This document shows, one piece after another, positions 49,183 to 62,300 of a stretch of 64,000 nt of DNA (positions are counted from its first letter, which is position 1; each line of letters starts with the position of its first letter). The translations under genes were made by a program, and so were the position numbers. The notes under the pieces were generated by a model that was not told where the DNA came from, did not search any database, and saw nothing but the letters and a program-made list of their open reading frames with translations. Source of the stretch: Lingula anatina (lineage: Eukaryota; Brachiopoda; Lingulata; Lingulida; Lingulidae); assembly GCF_001039355.2 (NCBI RefSeq), contig NW_019773514.1, positions 149,843-213,842 on the forward strand, read 5' to 3'.

Positions 49183-52100
49183 TTAAAACAAAACTGCATC
49201 GTGATGTTTTATCTCCTCTTCTTCATCTTCCTCCTCCTCCTCAATCAATTCCTCATCCTCGCTCTCCAGTGTTGTGTCTCCCTCATGTTCAAATTCAAGG
49301 TTGCTTCCTTTGTGAACAACATCTGGGTCAAAGATGTCATCATCATCATCATTGTCATCGCCAGCTTTCTTCTCCTTTGTGGTTGCAACCTTTTCATACT
49401 CCTCTGGTGCAAGAAATATATTGGAATCCAATGGAGGAAAAGCATAGTTCTTTTTGGGAAAACGCGATCCCAAAGAACGACTGACATATTGGCTGAATTT
49501 TACTGGAGGGAGTGAAGCCTCGGTTTTATCTGGTTGACTGTCCGTGGACTCCTCAATTAAAAGAGTTTTGTCATTGCTGTGCTTGTCTGGGAGGGCGCTG
49601 TCATCTTTTGAGATGGAGATTCTGTGTTTGGGTTTGGAATGTACTAATTTTCCCAAGGCTTCCTTGGAGGGCGTACTGAACTGTGAAGACCTAATACAAA
49701 AGAATGAAGCACATAGGAAAGGTTGTGTGCTGTTATTAAACATACCTCACTCTTACTTTATTGAGATAATTATATGTTCAGTTCAGGGGCAGATGGAAGT
49801 CATCTTCTGGGTCTTTTGGAAGACAGTCAGAATTTTCAAGTTTACACTGACGGGCATACAATTTTTTTGTTGGAAGATAGTCAAAAATTGAAGATGGATC
49901 AACAAAGATAATATGGAATACTGTCAGAAAATATCTCTGGATCCACCCTGCAGTTGAGGTACTAGTAAATATATTAAATTTTTAATCAGCACCTGGGTTT
50001 AAAACAATTATGGTAGCCCTTAGCTGAGTACTATCTTCCATATTTAGTAGATTAAAACCAATTCTCTTACATGTCTCTACTCCTTAAGCTGCCTTCTGGG
50101 CTGTAAAGTTTACTGTTTTTGTTCACCACAGCGTACAGACTTGTGTCAGGCTCATCTTGGCCACTAGATCTAGAACTTCTCTCAGAACGAGGTGAGACCT
50201 CTGCATACTCATGGGAGCTCAAACTGTCACCTGGAATATATGGCATGCAAATAATTCATTTGCTAAAAATTAGTGTGTTCGCCAAACGATTATCATTTCT
50301 CTGCACATATTCCTTTGTAAAATTTATCGTAATTTTTATCATCTGACTGTTGGTGTTTAATAAAATATTAAAATAAGAAAACACAGCATTTATAATGTAA
50401 AGTGAATCTTCATGGAAATTTTATATTTTTTTCATTGATCACCAGGCATATCCTATGCACAAACAATTTTATTTTCCAATCATTACCTGTCCTGTCTAAA
50501 CTTCGTAGCACTCCATTTTGTTTCTTCTTGGTTTGTGCTGGCTCCAGGTAGTTGACAGAGTTTTTAGTGGTCTAAAATACAAGCAGTTTTTGCTGGTCTA
50601 TAACATATTAATAAACATAAGAAGATTAAGGAACATGCTTAAATCATTTCAGCTGACTCATATTAATGCCAATATAAAAAGGAGCTATGACATCAGATTA
50701 CAAATCAAGTCAAAAACTAATTCAAACCAATCTTTAATCAGGAATAATAAAACACACACACACATCTTAAGTGAAAGTTATGACATGTTTTCATAAGTAT
50801 CAAGACTGCAGGGCATGTGACTCGAAAAGCTTCAGTATGATTGGTGGGGTTTGGGGGTTCCCTGAGATATCACCAGAACATTGAGTCTGAGATGTACAAT
50901 TCCCAGAAATTTACATTTGTCATCTTGACACAATGGATGCAGAAAAGATTTTAACAAAGATCTGCAGACAAAATGATGAAGGCAACTGAAGCCAAACACA
51001 ACAAAAAGTTAATTTGGACAATTTTTTTTAAACTGAAAAATCATTTATAAACTAAACCATTACCTCTTCTATATATGCATAATCCTTTGTTGCATTAAGA
51101 TGAAAGCGATTAAAATATCAATAATTAATTGTAAGTACACAAAGAGCTTACTTTCGTGATGGACAATAAGAAATATGAGATACATGAATAGTTTTAACAA
51201 AACATTAAAAAATATTTTAAAATAGTGACATTTAAAGTCAGTAGGAATACGCACTAAATCAATATTTTCATTCTTCAAGTTTAAACTTTGAATCTTAAAT
51301 GTTGCAGACAAACATAAACTGGATACAGTCTAACTGATGTCACTTCAAATCTGCAGTTACTTAGCAATATTTTTTTGCTCAAGTTATTTGTGTTTGAACA
51401 AAGATGAGCAAATATATAACTTTTAAGTTGTTCTATTATATGGTGTCTGGTTAGTTTCAGAATATTACATTGTATCTAAATGGCACAAGAGTACTTACAT
51501 CCAGTTCTATTTCTGTGTGTTCTCCTAATGGTTCCTCTTCCACTACAGGGTTGTAATAGCCAGTGGTGCTGCAAACAATGCATATTGTGTTAGGTGAGAT
51601 TTGAAAGCAATCGATGAGAGATTGTGGTAAGTGTTAAAGGCCAAGCAATTACTTAAATATGTCATACATTTGGTATCTGCTGATAGGAAAAAAAGGAACA
51701 AAAAGCTGTTTTCTTCATACTAGCATTCAAAATTTTACACAAATTCAAGAATTTCAAACTGGCAAACAGCAGTAAGAAATTTGCCCTCAATATATCACTC
51801 ACTCAAAAACAACACTAAGAAGATAAAAATCACAGACACATACCACTCAACCCCAGATTGAGCAAACTCCACAGCACTGAACATAATTTGAAATCAAACC
51901 TTGTCAATCAATGTAATATATAACACAAATGAAAATATGCAAATCATTCTTTCAAAAAATGTACCAAGTCAACTTAGGGGAAAAATTATAACAAGGGCAG
52001 AGCAAACAGAAACTGTTACCCTAAGAAAAACAATACAAAAATCATATACTTTCTCATTCAAATGCATGTCTCTTTTATGGTGAAAAAACCTGGTCAACTT

Positions 52101-55100
52101 TATGTGTAAATTTAGTCTGCTTTTGTCCCATTCAAACCAAGCTGTACACCTTTATTAAAAGTCTTGCATAGATGACATTCTTTGCAGGGCCGTAGCCTGA
52201 GCAAAATGCCAGGGGGGGCAGTAAGCGGACACGAGGGGGCGAAGCTACCGAGGGGGGAGGGTGTGGTGTGTAAAATCCCAAATTCCAGAGGGGGCAGCTG
52301 CCCCCCCTGCCCCCCCGGAGGCTACGGCCCTGCTTTGAAACAATTTTTCAAACTCAACTGTAAACAAATTTTGGTTGAATATCATAAAACCAGACATTAA
52401 CAATCATGAAACAAACAATCACAGGATCAAACTGAAGAGTGTTGCTGTATTTTCACCACACCCTGTACCTCATCATCTCCTCTGCCAGAGAAAACAGTGG
52501 AGACTGGGGCAAGGAATACCCTGGGTCCAGAGGGTCCTGCAGGGGTTCATACTCATCACTATTTTTACAAGCAGCAAGAAAAAGTGATTGGTTATCTGAC
52601 ATGTGAGTCATATGTGAATTTTTTTGCCGTTGTGTACATGCTAGCGTGTGTGCGCATGTGTCTCTCTCTGTTAAAAGAGTGTAAGTTCTGTTATCTGTGG
52701 TATCAGTCATATTCTAAAAGAGAAAAAGCTCATTACAACAAGAATGTCACTGAGGAAATTTTTAATATTTCATATTAAGTCAGATTGTATGTTTCATTGC
52801 CTGTCTTGACTCTCTCTCTCTCTCTCCCCCTCTCTCTTTCTTTCTCCTCACCTCTTATACACAATATCAGACCTCTGTGGCTTCACACTGATGCCCTGTA
52901 CTGATGTGTTCCTGCCCACTGTGTAGGCCGTGTCTGTGGACACATCGTGGGCGTGGTCTCCTTGGAAGTCATAGAAACCACGAATACCTGAGGTGCGGCT
53001 GTTCACTGTGTTGAAAACTGTGTCATCAAACTCGAGATTACTGAAATTGAAGGTCACAGTTATAAGATTTTCTTATCCTTATTGTATGTCATTTGTATAT
53101 AGATATATATCACTTTATTTATAACCAACTGTCATGCTAATTATCTTGAGGCACTGCATAGCAATATATCCCAAACCTCACCTCGTGTCGTGATCCACGT
53201 AAGGATTCATCTTCACATCAGATTTTTTAGTCTCCAGAGATTTCTCCTTCTGCCTCAGCCTCCTCTGCTGTGAACAGATCAGTATGAGGAGCAGCACCAG
53301 GAGCAGACCCCCCAGACAGCCCCCGATGATGCCTATGATGGTACCAGTGGTGAGAAGCTGCTGATCTTTATATCCCACCTGACTGAACAGAGCTGGAAGG
53401 AAGTGATCACATGTTATTAAGACAACAATAACAACAGTAAGACAATAAAAACTTGTGCTGTGTTTCACACAAAGACAGAAATTCTTCCTAAAATGAACCA
53501 TGATGGAGTCCAATAGTTTAGGCACTATCATAAACAAGTCTGATGTTAACATTGGCCCTTACCCAAATTCCAGTTAAATAGAAAGTTTCATACTGTATTA
53601 AACATGTAACGAAACCTGATAAACATCCACATACCTGGTCCTGTCTCAACTATAGTTACATCAGAATAGGGCCCTACTCCTGCATTATTATACATAGCTG
53701 CCCTGATCTGGTATACCGTGCCTGCCTGGAGCCCTGTTACAGCATAGTTACCGCTCGTAGTTTGGTTTAATCTGATGGTGGTAAATGCAGACTTGTACAC
53801 CTCGGCGTAGGCAATAACAACTTTGTCATGGCTGCCATTTTTGGCGAGCTTCCAGTGCACCACAATGGCGTCTGGTCCTCTAGGTGTCGCCTCTGTGATT
53901 TCTGGTGTGAGTGTGGGAACTGAAATATGGGAAATATGTAAGTTAAAATGATAGCGAGTTTTCCACTAAAACAGACCAGTATAATCTCTATCTAATAGCA
54001 TATGATAAAAACAATACATCAGGCATTTCAATTAAAATTTGAAGAGAAATATGTTGAATCTAAATACTTTGTTTCATGAATTTTTTTAATCTTTTAAAAT
54101 AAATACTTATTTCAAAATTGGAAAATATGAAATAACATTTTTAAAAATCAATATGTCAATGACATCTTATCTCATATTCATCTTACCCAACTCCCTGAGA
54201 GTCACTGTCTTGGTCACATACTCCCCCCAGCCCCCCTCAGCCAGTCTGGTATTACCAGCTCTCACTCTGACCTCATATGTACTCTCATAGTCTAAGTTTT
54301 CAATCACCAGGCGCAGTGGCTCTGCTTGGTTGGTCTCATATGCCTTAGAGGTACTGGTGTTTAGGTTGGTATAGGTGAGTTGGTATGCAATATTTTCTGG
54401 AAAAAAAAAAAAGAGTCCCAGGGTTTGCTTGAACTTTTTGTTCCATCACTTTGGTTAAAATATCTAATGCATGTTCTGTTGAGGTTTATGATAGACAGTT
54501 ACAATTTAGCATTGTTATTTATCTATTTATTCATGTATTTATTCTTCTATTTGGAAAAGGGACAAGACAAATACATATATATGGAAAGCTACAGCACATC
54601 TACAGGTAAGAAAAACAACAGGTATTGGGTCAGACCTACCTGCATAACCATTCAAGACAACAGGTCTGGACCAGCTGATAATAATGGAGTTCTGTTTGGT
54701 TTCTACGGTAACATCAGATGGGAGACCTGGAGCTGTGGAAAGAGATGTTCTGGGTTTAGTGTCGAGGTATTAAGGGGTTCTTAATGTGCAGTACTCTCTT
54801 AAACAATTTTCAATTACTCATAAATAGTTTTAAAAGCATAATTCCACATGATATTAGCATATTGTTCTATATGTGCAAGTTTAAGAAGAATATGACAGTG
54901 CTCTTAATTAAAAAATGGTCACTGTACAAAATCCAAAGGGCCAGTAGATTCTGTACATGGGTAACATGAATGACAAAATACAAAATGAATTCAAGATAAA
55001 GCATTTTAAAAAAGAAGCTTATAATCAACTCTTACCACCATCTAAAGTGTTGACAATAGCAGATGCCTCGCTAGGGTCACCATAGCCCAGGATATTTCTA

Positions 55101-58100
55101 CTTCTCACCCTGAACTCAAAACTAGCAAACGGGACCATTCCTGTCACCAAGTATGGCAACTCTGTAGTCCCCACCATACCCTCCACATCTGTCCACTCTG
55201 TGGTCAGCACTGGCTGGACCTGCCTGAACTGGACTTTATACCCTGTGAGGGGCAGTTGGCCTGAGTGGTCAGCTATCCAGGATAACTGGACAGTGGAGGA
55301 GGTGACCGCCAGAGCATAAGGGGCAGTGGGGGGTCCTGGCACTGAAATGAGTGGAACTTGATATTCTTAATATTTTTCTCACAAACAGAAACACCTTTTA
55401 CCCTCATAGTTCTGGGCATGATCTGAACAGCGTTAAGTGTTTGGTACATATAACATGGACACAAATGTAGTTTGCAACAAAAATACTTTCCGTGTTTTTT
55501 GCCACTGTACATAAACAGTTTTTTAAAACCCAATTTCAACTAAATTTCTGGCTTGCCATGTTACATCCATCACATTTTTTATTTAAATTGTCTGTTTTTC
55601 AAACAAGTACATCTTAACTCACCAGTAAGAACTACATTTACAGTGCCGAGTCCATTGTAAGCTCTACAGGTGTAACTGGAAAACACATGCTGCTTTTCTA
55701 CTACCAGCCTACTGCTGCCATCTACAGTGGAAACTGCATGCCCCACAAGAGGGGATACTGGGAAGATCTGTACTTGCTGTATGAAGTACTGGACTTGTGG
55801 AGCTGGGGTGCCCACTGTGATACATGAGAGGGATATACTGCTATTGGTCTCAGTGGCAGTGACACCTCTAATTGCTGGTGGCCCTGAAATATGTGTACGT
55901 ATAACCAAGAGTGTAGTATATAAATGGATTTTAGGGTAATACATTTATTGCAGTAACATATGTAATACTGATCACCCATGTTCAAAAGTTTACATAAAAG
56001 TTTTGTTAATACAAACACCAAGAAAGAAATAGACTTTGTACACTTCAGAAGACAAAGATAAAAAAAATCAAGTATGTATTTAATCTTAATTTGGTAAGAC
56101 CGACAAAATAATAACACAAAGAAAGTCTCCCTACTAAGCCACTCTGCACAAAATAATTACCTTCAACACTGAGCTGTATCATGCCTTCCATACACCCCAG
56201 AAGATTACAGGCCCGGCATGTCCATGTGCCCCAGTGCAGGGAGACATTAGATGTTACAATGTGGAGACTTGATGAATTCAATTGGTAGTCTGGAATTTGG
56301 ATTGAGTAAAAAACATACCTGTATTATCATATGTTGCTTTATTATAACCAATATATACCATTTTTGTTAAAAAAAAAATTTGACCTTGACCTGAACTTTG
56401 ACCTTATATCCTACCCAGAGTTCCTTGCATGTCTGCTGGGTACCAGTAAAAACTGATAATTCATTACTTTTTTCAGATTACTTAATTTGCTCCATTTTAA
56501 ATTAAAATTCATTGAATGATGACGGATACTTTAAGTCTCCCAACATGCCTTGCTAGTTGCTGGTGAAAAAAATTGATAAAGATGGAGATCTCTTACCGAA
56601 ACCACTTCTGCTGATCACACTGCCACCTGGTGACTTCCATATTAAAGATGGCTTCCCAGTAAAGAAACACTGCATGATCACTGGTTGGCCACTTGGTACA
56701 GTAAGACTGGAACTGCTTGCCAATAAACGTGGTGGTACTGAATTGATAAAGCATAAATAGTTACTGTAACATATCCCATAAAATTTAGAAAAAGAAACAT
56801 TTGATAATTGGTTTAAGCAGCAATTTTATTACAGAAACTACTTCTGCATGACAGTGATACAACAAAGTTTAACATTTGACAGTAGTTTTCTCATGGAACC
56901 CATAAAAAGAAATATACTTTCATTCTAGGTGAATTTTATTGTAAATCAAATTAAATAATAATTCAAGCCAATCACATCAATATTTTTTTATTTTGTAATA
57001 TCCTTATTTTCACTTCATAATTAGAGGCTCCTCCATGGTACTTACAAATCATTTTCTTAAATTATCAAAGAACTATCATGTGTTTGAAAATGCATTATTT
57101 GACTGCATTATAAAATAAATAAATGAATAAATAAATAAATAACGGTGTCCTACCATTGACAGTGACATAAGCCAGTCCAGTGGTGTTCCCCACACTATTC
57201 CTGGCCACACAGGCATACCAACCTTCACTGCCTTCCTCTATGTTCTATGGAATGGGAGTTCAAAATATTCTTACAGCACATGTATGTTATACAAATCTTA
57301 TGCACAATTATTGCTGAATATACTACCACAGATAAAAAGATTCCCTTCATATGACAAAGACAAAACACAAAACAATGAAGCAATACTGAATCATTAATAA
57401 ATCGCATTCCTGCACCCTCAAATTTGACCCACTCAGAAATTTCTTTAAAAAAAAAATAATAGAAAATAAAAAAAAAAAATACCATGTAAATGACTGATTA
57501 CGTATGTTTTTGTATATCAAAATCCAATTGTCATGTTCTTCAGAAACCTTAAGAAGACTGCCCCTATACTGAATATACTCAGGGTCCCCATTCAGTCACC
57601 GTTATTCTAATAAACCACATGTTAAAGACAGTCTCAGCGCGTTAAACCCTTAAAATAGCACGAAAATGAATTTTCCTGGAAATCTCACCAATTTCCCCAT
57701 AATGACCAAGGTATATCCTATCCAAAACCGTTCAGAAAATGAAGCTACCTAATACCGTTTTTAAGTTCCATTAAATAATAAAAGACGACTCGTCTTAAAT
57801 ACTCAGCTACCACCTCACAGTACAGCTTCAGAACGCGCAATTTCTCGCTAAGTCTCGTGGTTTACTATGAATGAAGTACTACGGCTGAGACCCGGATGTT
57901 ACTATTTGGCGCCAAAACAGCAAACATGGCTCAGACGCGCGTCAAGTCTGAAGAGGAGAGCGACAAAAGGGGACGAAAGAAAATAGCCACTCCAGTTCGA
58001 AAGATACGAAAGAAAATTAGAGACAGACGAAGAAGCACTCAGACTGTGTATGTTGGGAGGGAGGTGGGGCGGTGGAGGACACTTAAAGCTGAGTTAGGAC

Positions 58101-59307
58101 TCACATACGAGGCAATGGCGAAACTACTCCTCGACACGTGAGTATGCGCTTCACAGGTCTCAAGTGTGAATGATTATCATATTAGCCTGTTCACAATAAA
58201 TGACAATATTTGTGCTCATACAAAGTTGGTTACGTGTATAAGAGCGTTTTGGGCTTTACGTTTTCTGTTTTTGATCGGTACATGTAGATGAAAAGATGGA
58301 CAGGCGGCACTTACATGTCTGACAAGTTTCGCTGTGTAGTCGTGACGTCTATCTCATTCTGACTGAAGCCTGCTGTGATTGGTCGTAAGCGTGGGAAAAT
58401 CGAGGTCGTGACCTTGAGCCGGAAGTACTTCTGGCTGTGCTCCGAAATCATGATAAATAGTTTTCGTTTTCTAATTCTTTATTCTAGTTGTCTTAACAGG
58501 ACTTTTGTGACTCAGACTTATTAATATAATAATAAACAATCTCACAAAATACAATTCTGATCAAAGTTTTACAAAGAACCTGCTTCTATACATTAATCTA
58601 ACCCACTGAGACTGTCTTTAACAATTTTTTTAAAAACATCAAGAGCACCATAAATGCAAGACTTAATTAGCCATTCCTCATTAACTATATACCTCATGCA
58701 AATCTTGTGACTTTTCTTTATTAAATCAAAGTCAGCTGATAATAATAACTATTAGGAAGAACCATCACCTGTAGCCTAAGATTCCCAAGAGCATCCACAT
58801 ATATAGTTGACCCTTGACCTGACCCTTGACCTGACCCCTGACCTAGCATCCTACCCAGAGTTCCCTGTGCGTCTGCTGTGTACCAGATGTATGTTGGTTG
58901 TTCCCTGGCTGTGGCAGAGCAGTGAAGGGCGGCAGTATCTGTCACGTTGACTGTCACATTGGACGGAGGAACAAGGAAATTTGGAACATCTGAAAAAGTC
59001 ATCATCACTAATTTTTCTTTCAAATTGTGTTGTTCTGTGGTTGAATTTTTTTTATTTATCGAAATTAACCTTTTTTGAAGTAATATCCCTAGAGAGCATA
59101 GTACTGTGGTATCTTAATACAGAGAGATTTATTATATTTGAAACCTGCTGAAAACGTGGAGGGCATGTTTGAATTTTTAAGCTACATGAAGGAGTGTGGT
59201 TTGAAACTAACCATCAATAAAATGATACGAAGTTTTGCATGAAATATTAAGTGTCTTTGAAAAAAAAGGAAACAACACAACATAAATACACACACACACA
59301 AAGAAAT

Positions 59308-59386
<79 letters not shown>

Positions 59387-62300
59387 GGACAAAATATTAC
59401 CTCTGGTAAAAATAACTCCTGAGTCAGAGACAGTGCTTACAGAACTTGTAGCTACACATGTGTATTCTCCTAGCTGGTCTACTCTTACACTTTGAATTAC
59501 CAGTGTGTTGTTGGCAAAAAGCTGCATGTTACTATCTGAAAAACAAAACAAGTCTTTTATGCAAATAAAATACAAAATGCACACCTGGCATTAATTTAAT
59601 ACTTATGATTTACAAACTAAATTACTTTTAAAACAATAACTATCAATCATTTTTTGAATCCTTAAAGTGAACTGTTGTATTTTACATCACCTCTGATCAT
59701 ATAAGAAACAATATAATACAATGAAAATCCATGAAATGAAGCTATTGGCTTTAATGGTTGTAAATGGAAGCTAAATATATGTCCTACCTAGCACCAGTGT
59801 CTGTCCATCTCTCTCCCACCTGACCAGTGGCTGAGGATCACCAGTGGTCACACAGTGGAAGGTGACCACTTGACCCAAGTCCACTATGTATTCTGCAGGG
59901 GTTACATTGACTGTGGGCAAAACTGGAAATGAAATTAAAAAGTCCATGTTGTAACTGGCAGTCACCACTACTAACACTTGACAAAATTTAAACACAAAAT
60001 ATTTCCTGAAAAAAAAAAAAAAAAACAAGACCTCTTTTTTGAGACAACTGAAACATTACAACAAATAACTGATGATACTGAAAACAATGCAAATTTACAA
60101 AGTCTGCTACCAAGTAAGTTAAAAGTACTGAGCCCTACACAAGACAATTCTCGAAGAGGAACACATGGGGCATGTAAAATGCATGGGAAGCACAACTAAT
60201 TTTAAAAATCTAAAACGGTATGCTATTTCAAAGTTAAAGAGACTGACTTGTAATTTGGTTGTACTTAAACTAAAATTTTATTAGTAGATAGTTAATGCTG
60301 ATATTCTAAAGGTGCAGCATGCATCTTCTTTTTAAAATTATCATAAGGAAATCAATACCACTCATCAATAATATCAAATATATGTAATATAAATTTTCAA
60401 TTAATTTAAACCAAACAAAGTAAAATGCGAATTCAAACCTATATAATACATGAAGTAATGCTAGAAATTTGCTGCATGAAAACAGGAGGACCCATTCACT
60501 GAAATTTTTTCTAAGTCAAAGTGTTGCATATGGTCCTTTCCAAGCTAAATAAATGTTTCATTCTTACCAGTGACAGCTAGTGGAGCAACCGCAGTTTGAT
60601 TTCCTAAAGAATTTGAAGCCAAGCACCGATATATCCATGCCTCATTTCTCTTCACGCCCATAATTTTGAGACTTCCATTCCTAAAGAGCTGGTACGAGCC
60701 TCCATCTTGGATCTGCTGGCTCTGACCTATCTTGTACCACGTGATGGAAGGCTGGGGTCTTCCCGTGGCCTGGCAGTTAAAAATGGCGTCTGCTCCTTCG
60801 ACAACATTCTGTTGACTAGGCATGATGGTAAATGTTGGTGGCGCTACAACATTAAGTTAGGCACTCTGCTTACTAAAGGTATCAGTTACATTGTTTCCAT
60901 GTCTGCTTGAAAGAATTAGATTTAGGATGTGATAAAATTTGGTCAAAAGAAGTAATATGGCTTGGATTTACCAAAGAGACATATACAAGGCAAGTACACA
61001 CTTTCAACAGTTAAACATTTCTTGGAATTAAAATGAATATAATTTAACATTTAAAGCAATTAGCTAGGGTTTGACTTACAAAACAATAAGTCAATTACTG
61101 TTGCTTTTTAAGTGTCTGTCAAATTTGTGACAAAACTAACCAGCAAAAGTCCTTGTACTTAATGTAATATTATAATGGACATACTTACAGAGCACAGTGA
61201 GATCAGCACTGGTGCTGACAGTGCCAACTAAATTGCTGGCATAGCAGGTGAAAGTGCCATGGTGCACATCTGCTGCAGCCATGATGACCGCAGAGCCAGA
61301 GGAGTCCACACTGACACCAGAAATAAGTCCACTCTCAGCAGTCAGTATCTCTGAAGATGTTAATATATAGCTTTTGAAATAGACAAAATAATTTTTTGAA
61401 TTCTTCAAGTGTTTTATATCAGTCTGAACATGGTCCTTATCTCAAATGTTTTATAGACTAAAAATATTCAAAACAAAGTAACAAATGTTCTTAACCAACT
61501 TAGAAGGATTCTAGTTAAATATTTTGAAAAATTTTTCTCTATTTGTAGTTCATTATTTACAATTCCCATTAGAAAGTTGCATGCTGTTAAATCTGCATAA
61601 ATCTCGAATAAAACATTTCTTTTTTTCTTTCTCTCTTGGGAGTCATAGAATTGCTACAGTGGGTCAATAAGAACCTCCACTTGGCAGCCTCCATGTGATG
61701 GTGGGATCAGGTGTTCCTTGAGCTTTGCAAAAGAGAGTACTGCTCTCTCCTTGACGGACATCAGTGTCCACAGGCACTTGGGTAAAATATGGCTTCACTG
61801 TAATCAGAACATACCTCTTCAGTTTTTTCCAAAATTTAATATTATTGTCTCATCTTTGTCATTTTTTAACCAAGTCATGTTTAATTAAATATTACACACA
61901 GTGAATTATTGATATTTAAAGGCAATTATCATACCTGGAGGGTCATCAAATTGTGCCTTTATGCTGGGTTCATTTGTCACAAGGAACTCTTATTAAAAAA
62001 AACTCTTTTTTAAAATGATTAGATAAATAAAAATTACAGACTGATTTTGATGATCACTTTGATGACAAAACTGTTACAGATAAAGCAAACATTTCCCAGA
62101 CTAGTGACCTCTCACCTTGCACAGTCAAGGTGACTCTGTGGTCAACTGTTCCCTGTGAGTTTGAGGCCTGGCAAATGTACTGACCACTGTCAGAGCTCTG
62201 GACATTAGTGATTTTAATGGTGCCATGGAAGATGTGTTGGGTTCTGTCTGCTGGAAAGCTACTCTGATGCTGGAAACATGGGATGTCAAGCTCAGAAATT

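Larger units (their letters stand above)
57830..58450. promoter_or_regulatory. CpG-rich, promoter-like stretch inside a receptor intron
   Basis: CpG dinucleotides are dense here compared with the surrounding AT-rich intron. The stretch contains TTTGGCGCCAAA at 57905-57916 (a perfect E2F-type palindrome) and CCGGAAGT at 58419-58426 (an ETS-type core). It surrounds a plus-strand candidate first exon, so it could be that gene's promoter, possibly reaching into its first intron. Confidence 0.5.

Noticed and set aside
49201-49515. Plus-strand hydrophobic frames of 102-104 residues
   Set aside because: They are antisense to the last receptor exon. The hydrophobic look comes from the complement of its acidic GAA/GAT-rich tract.
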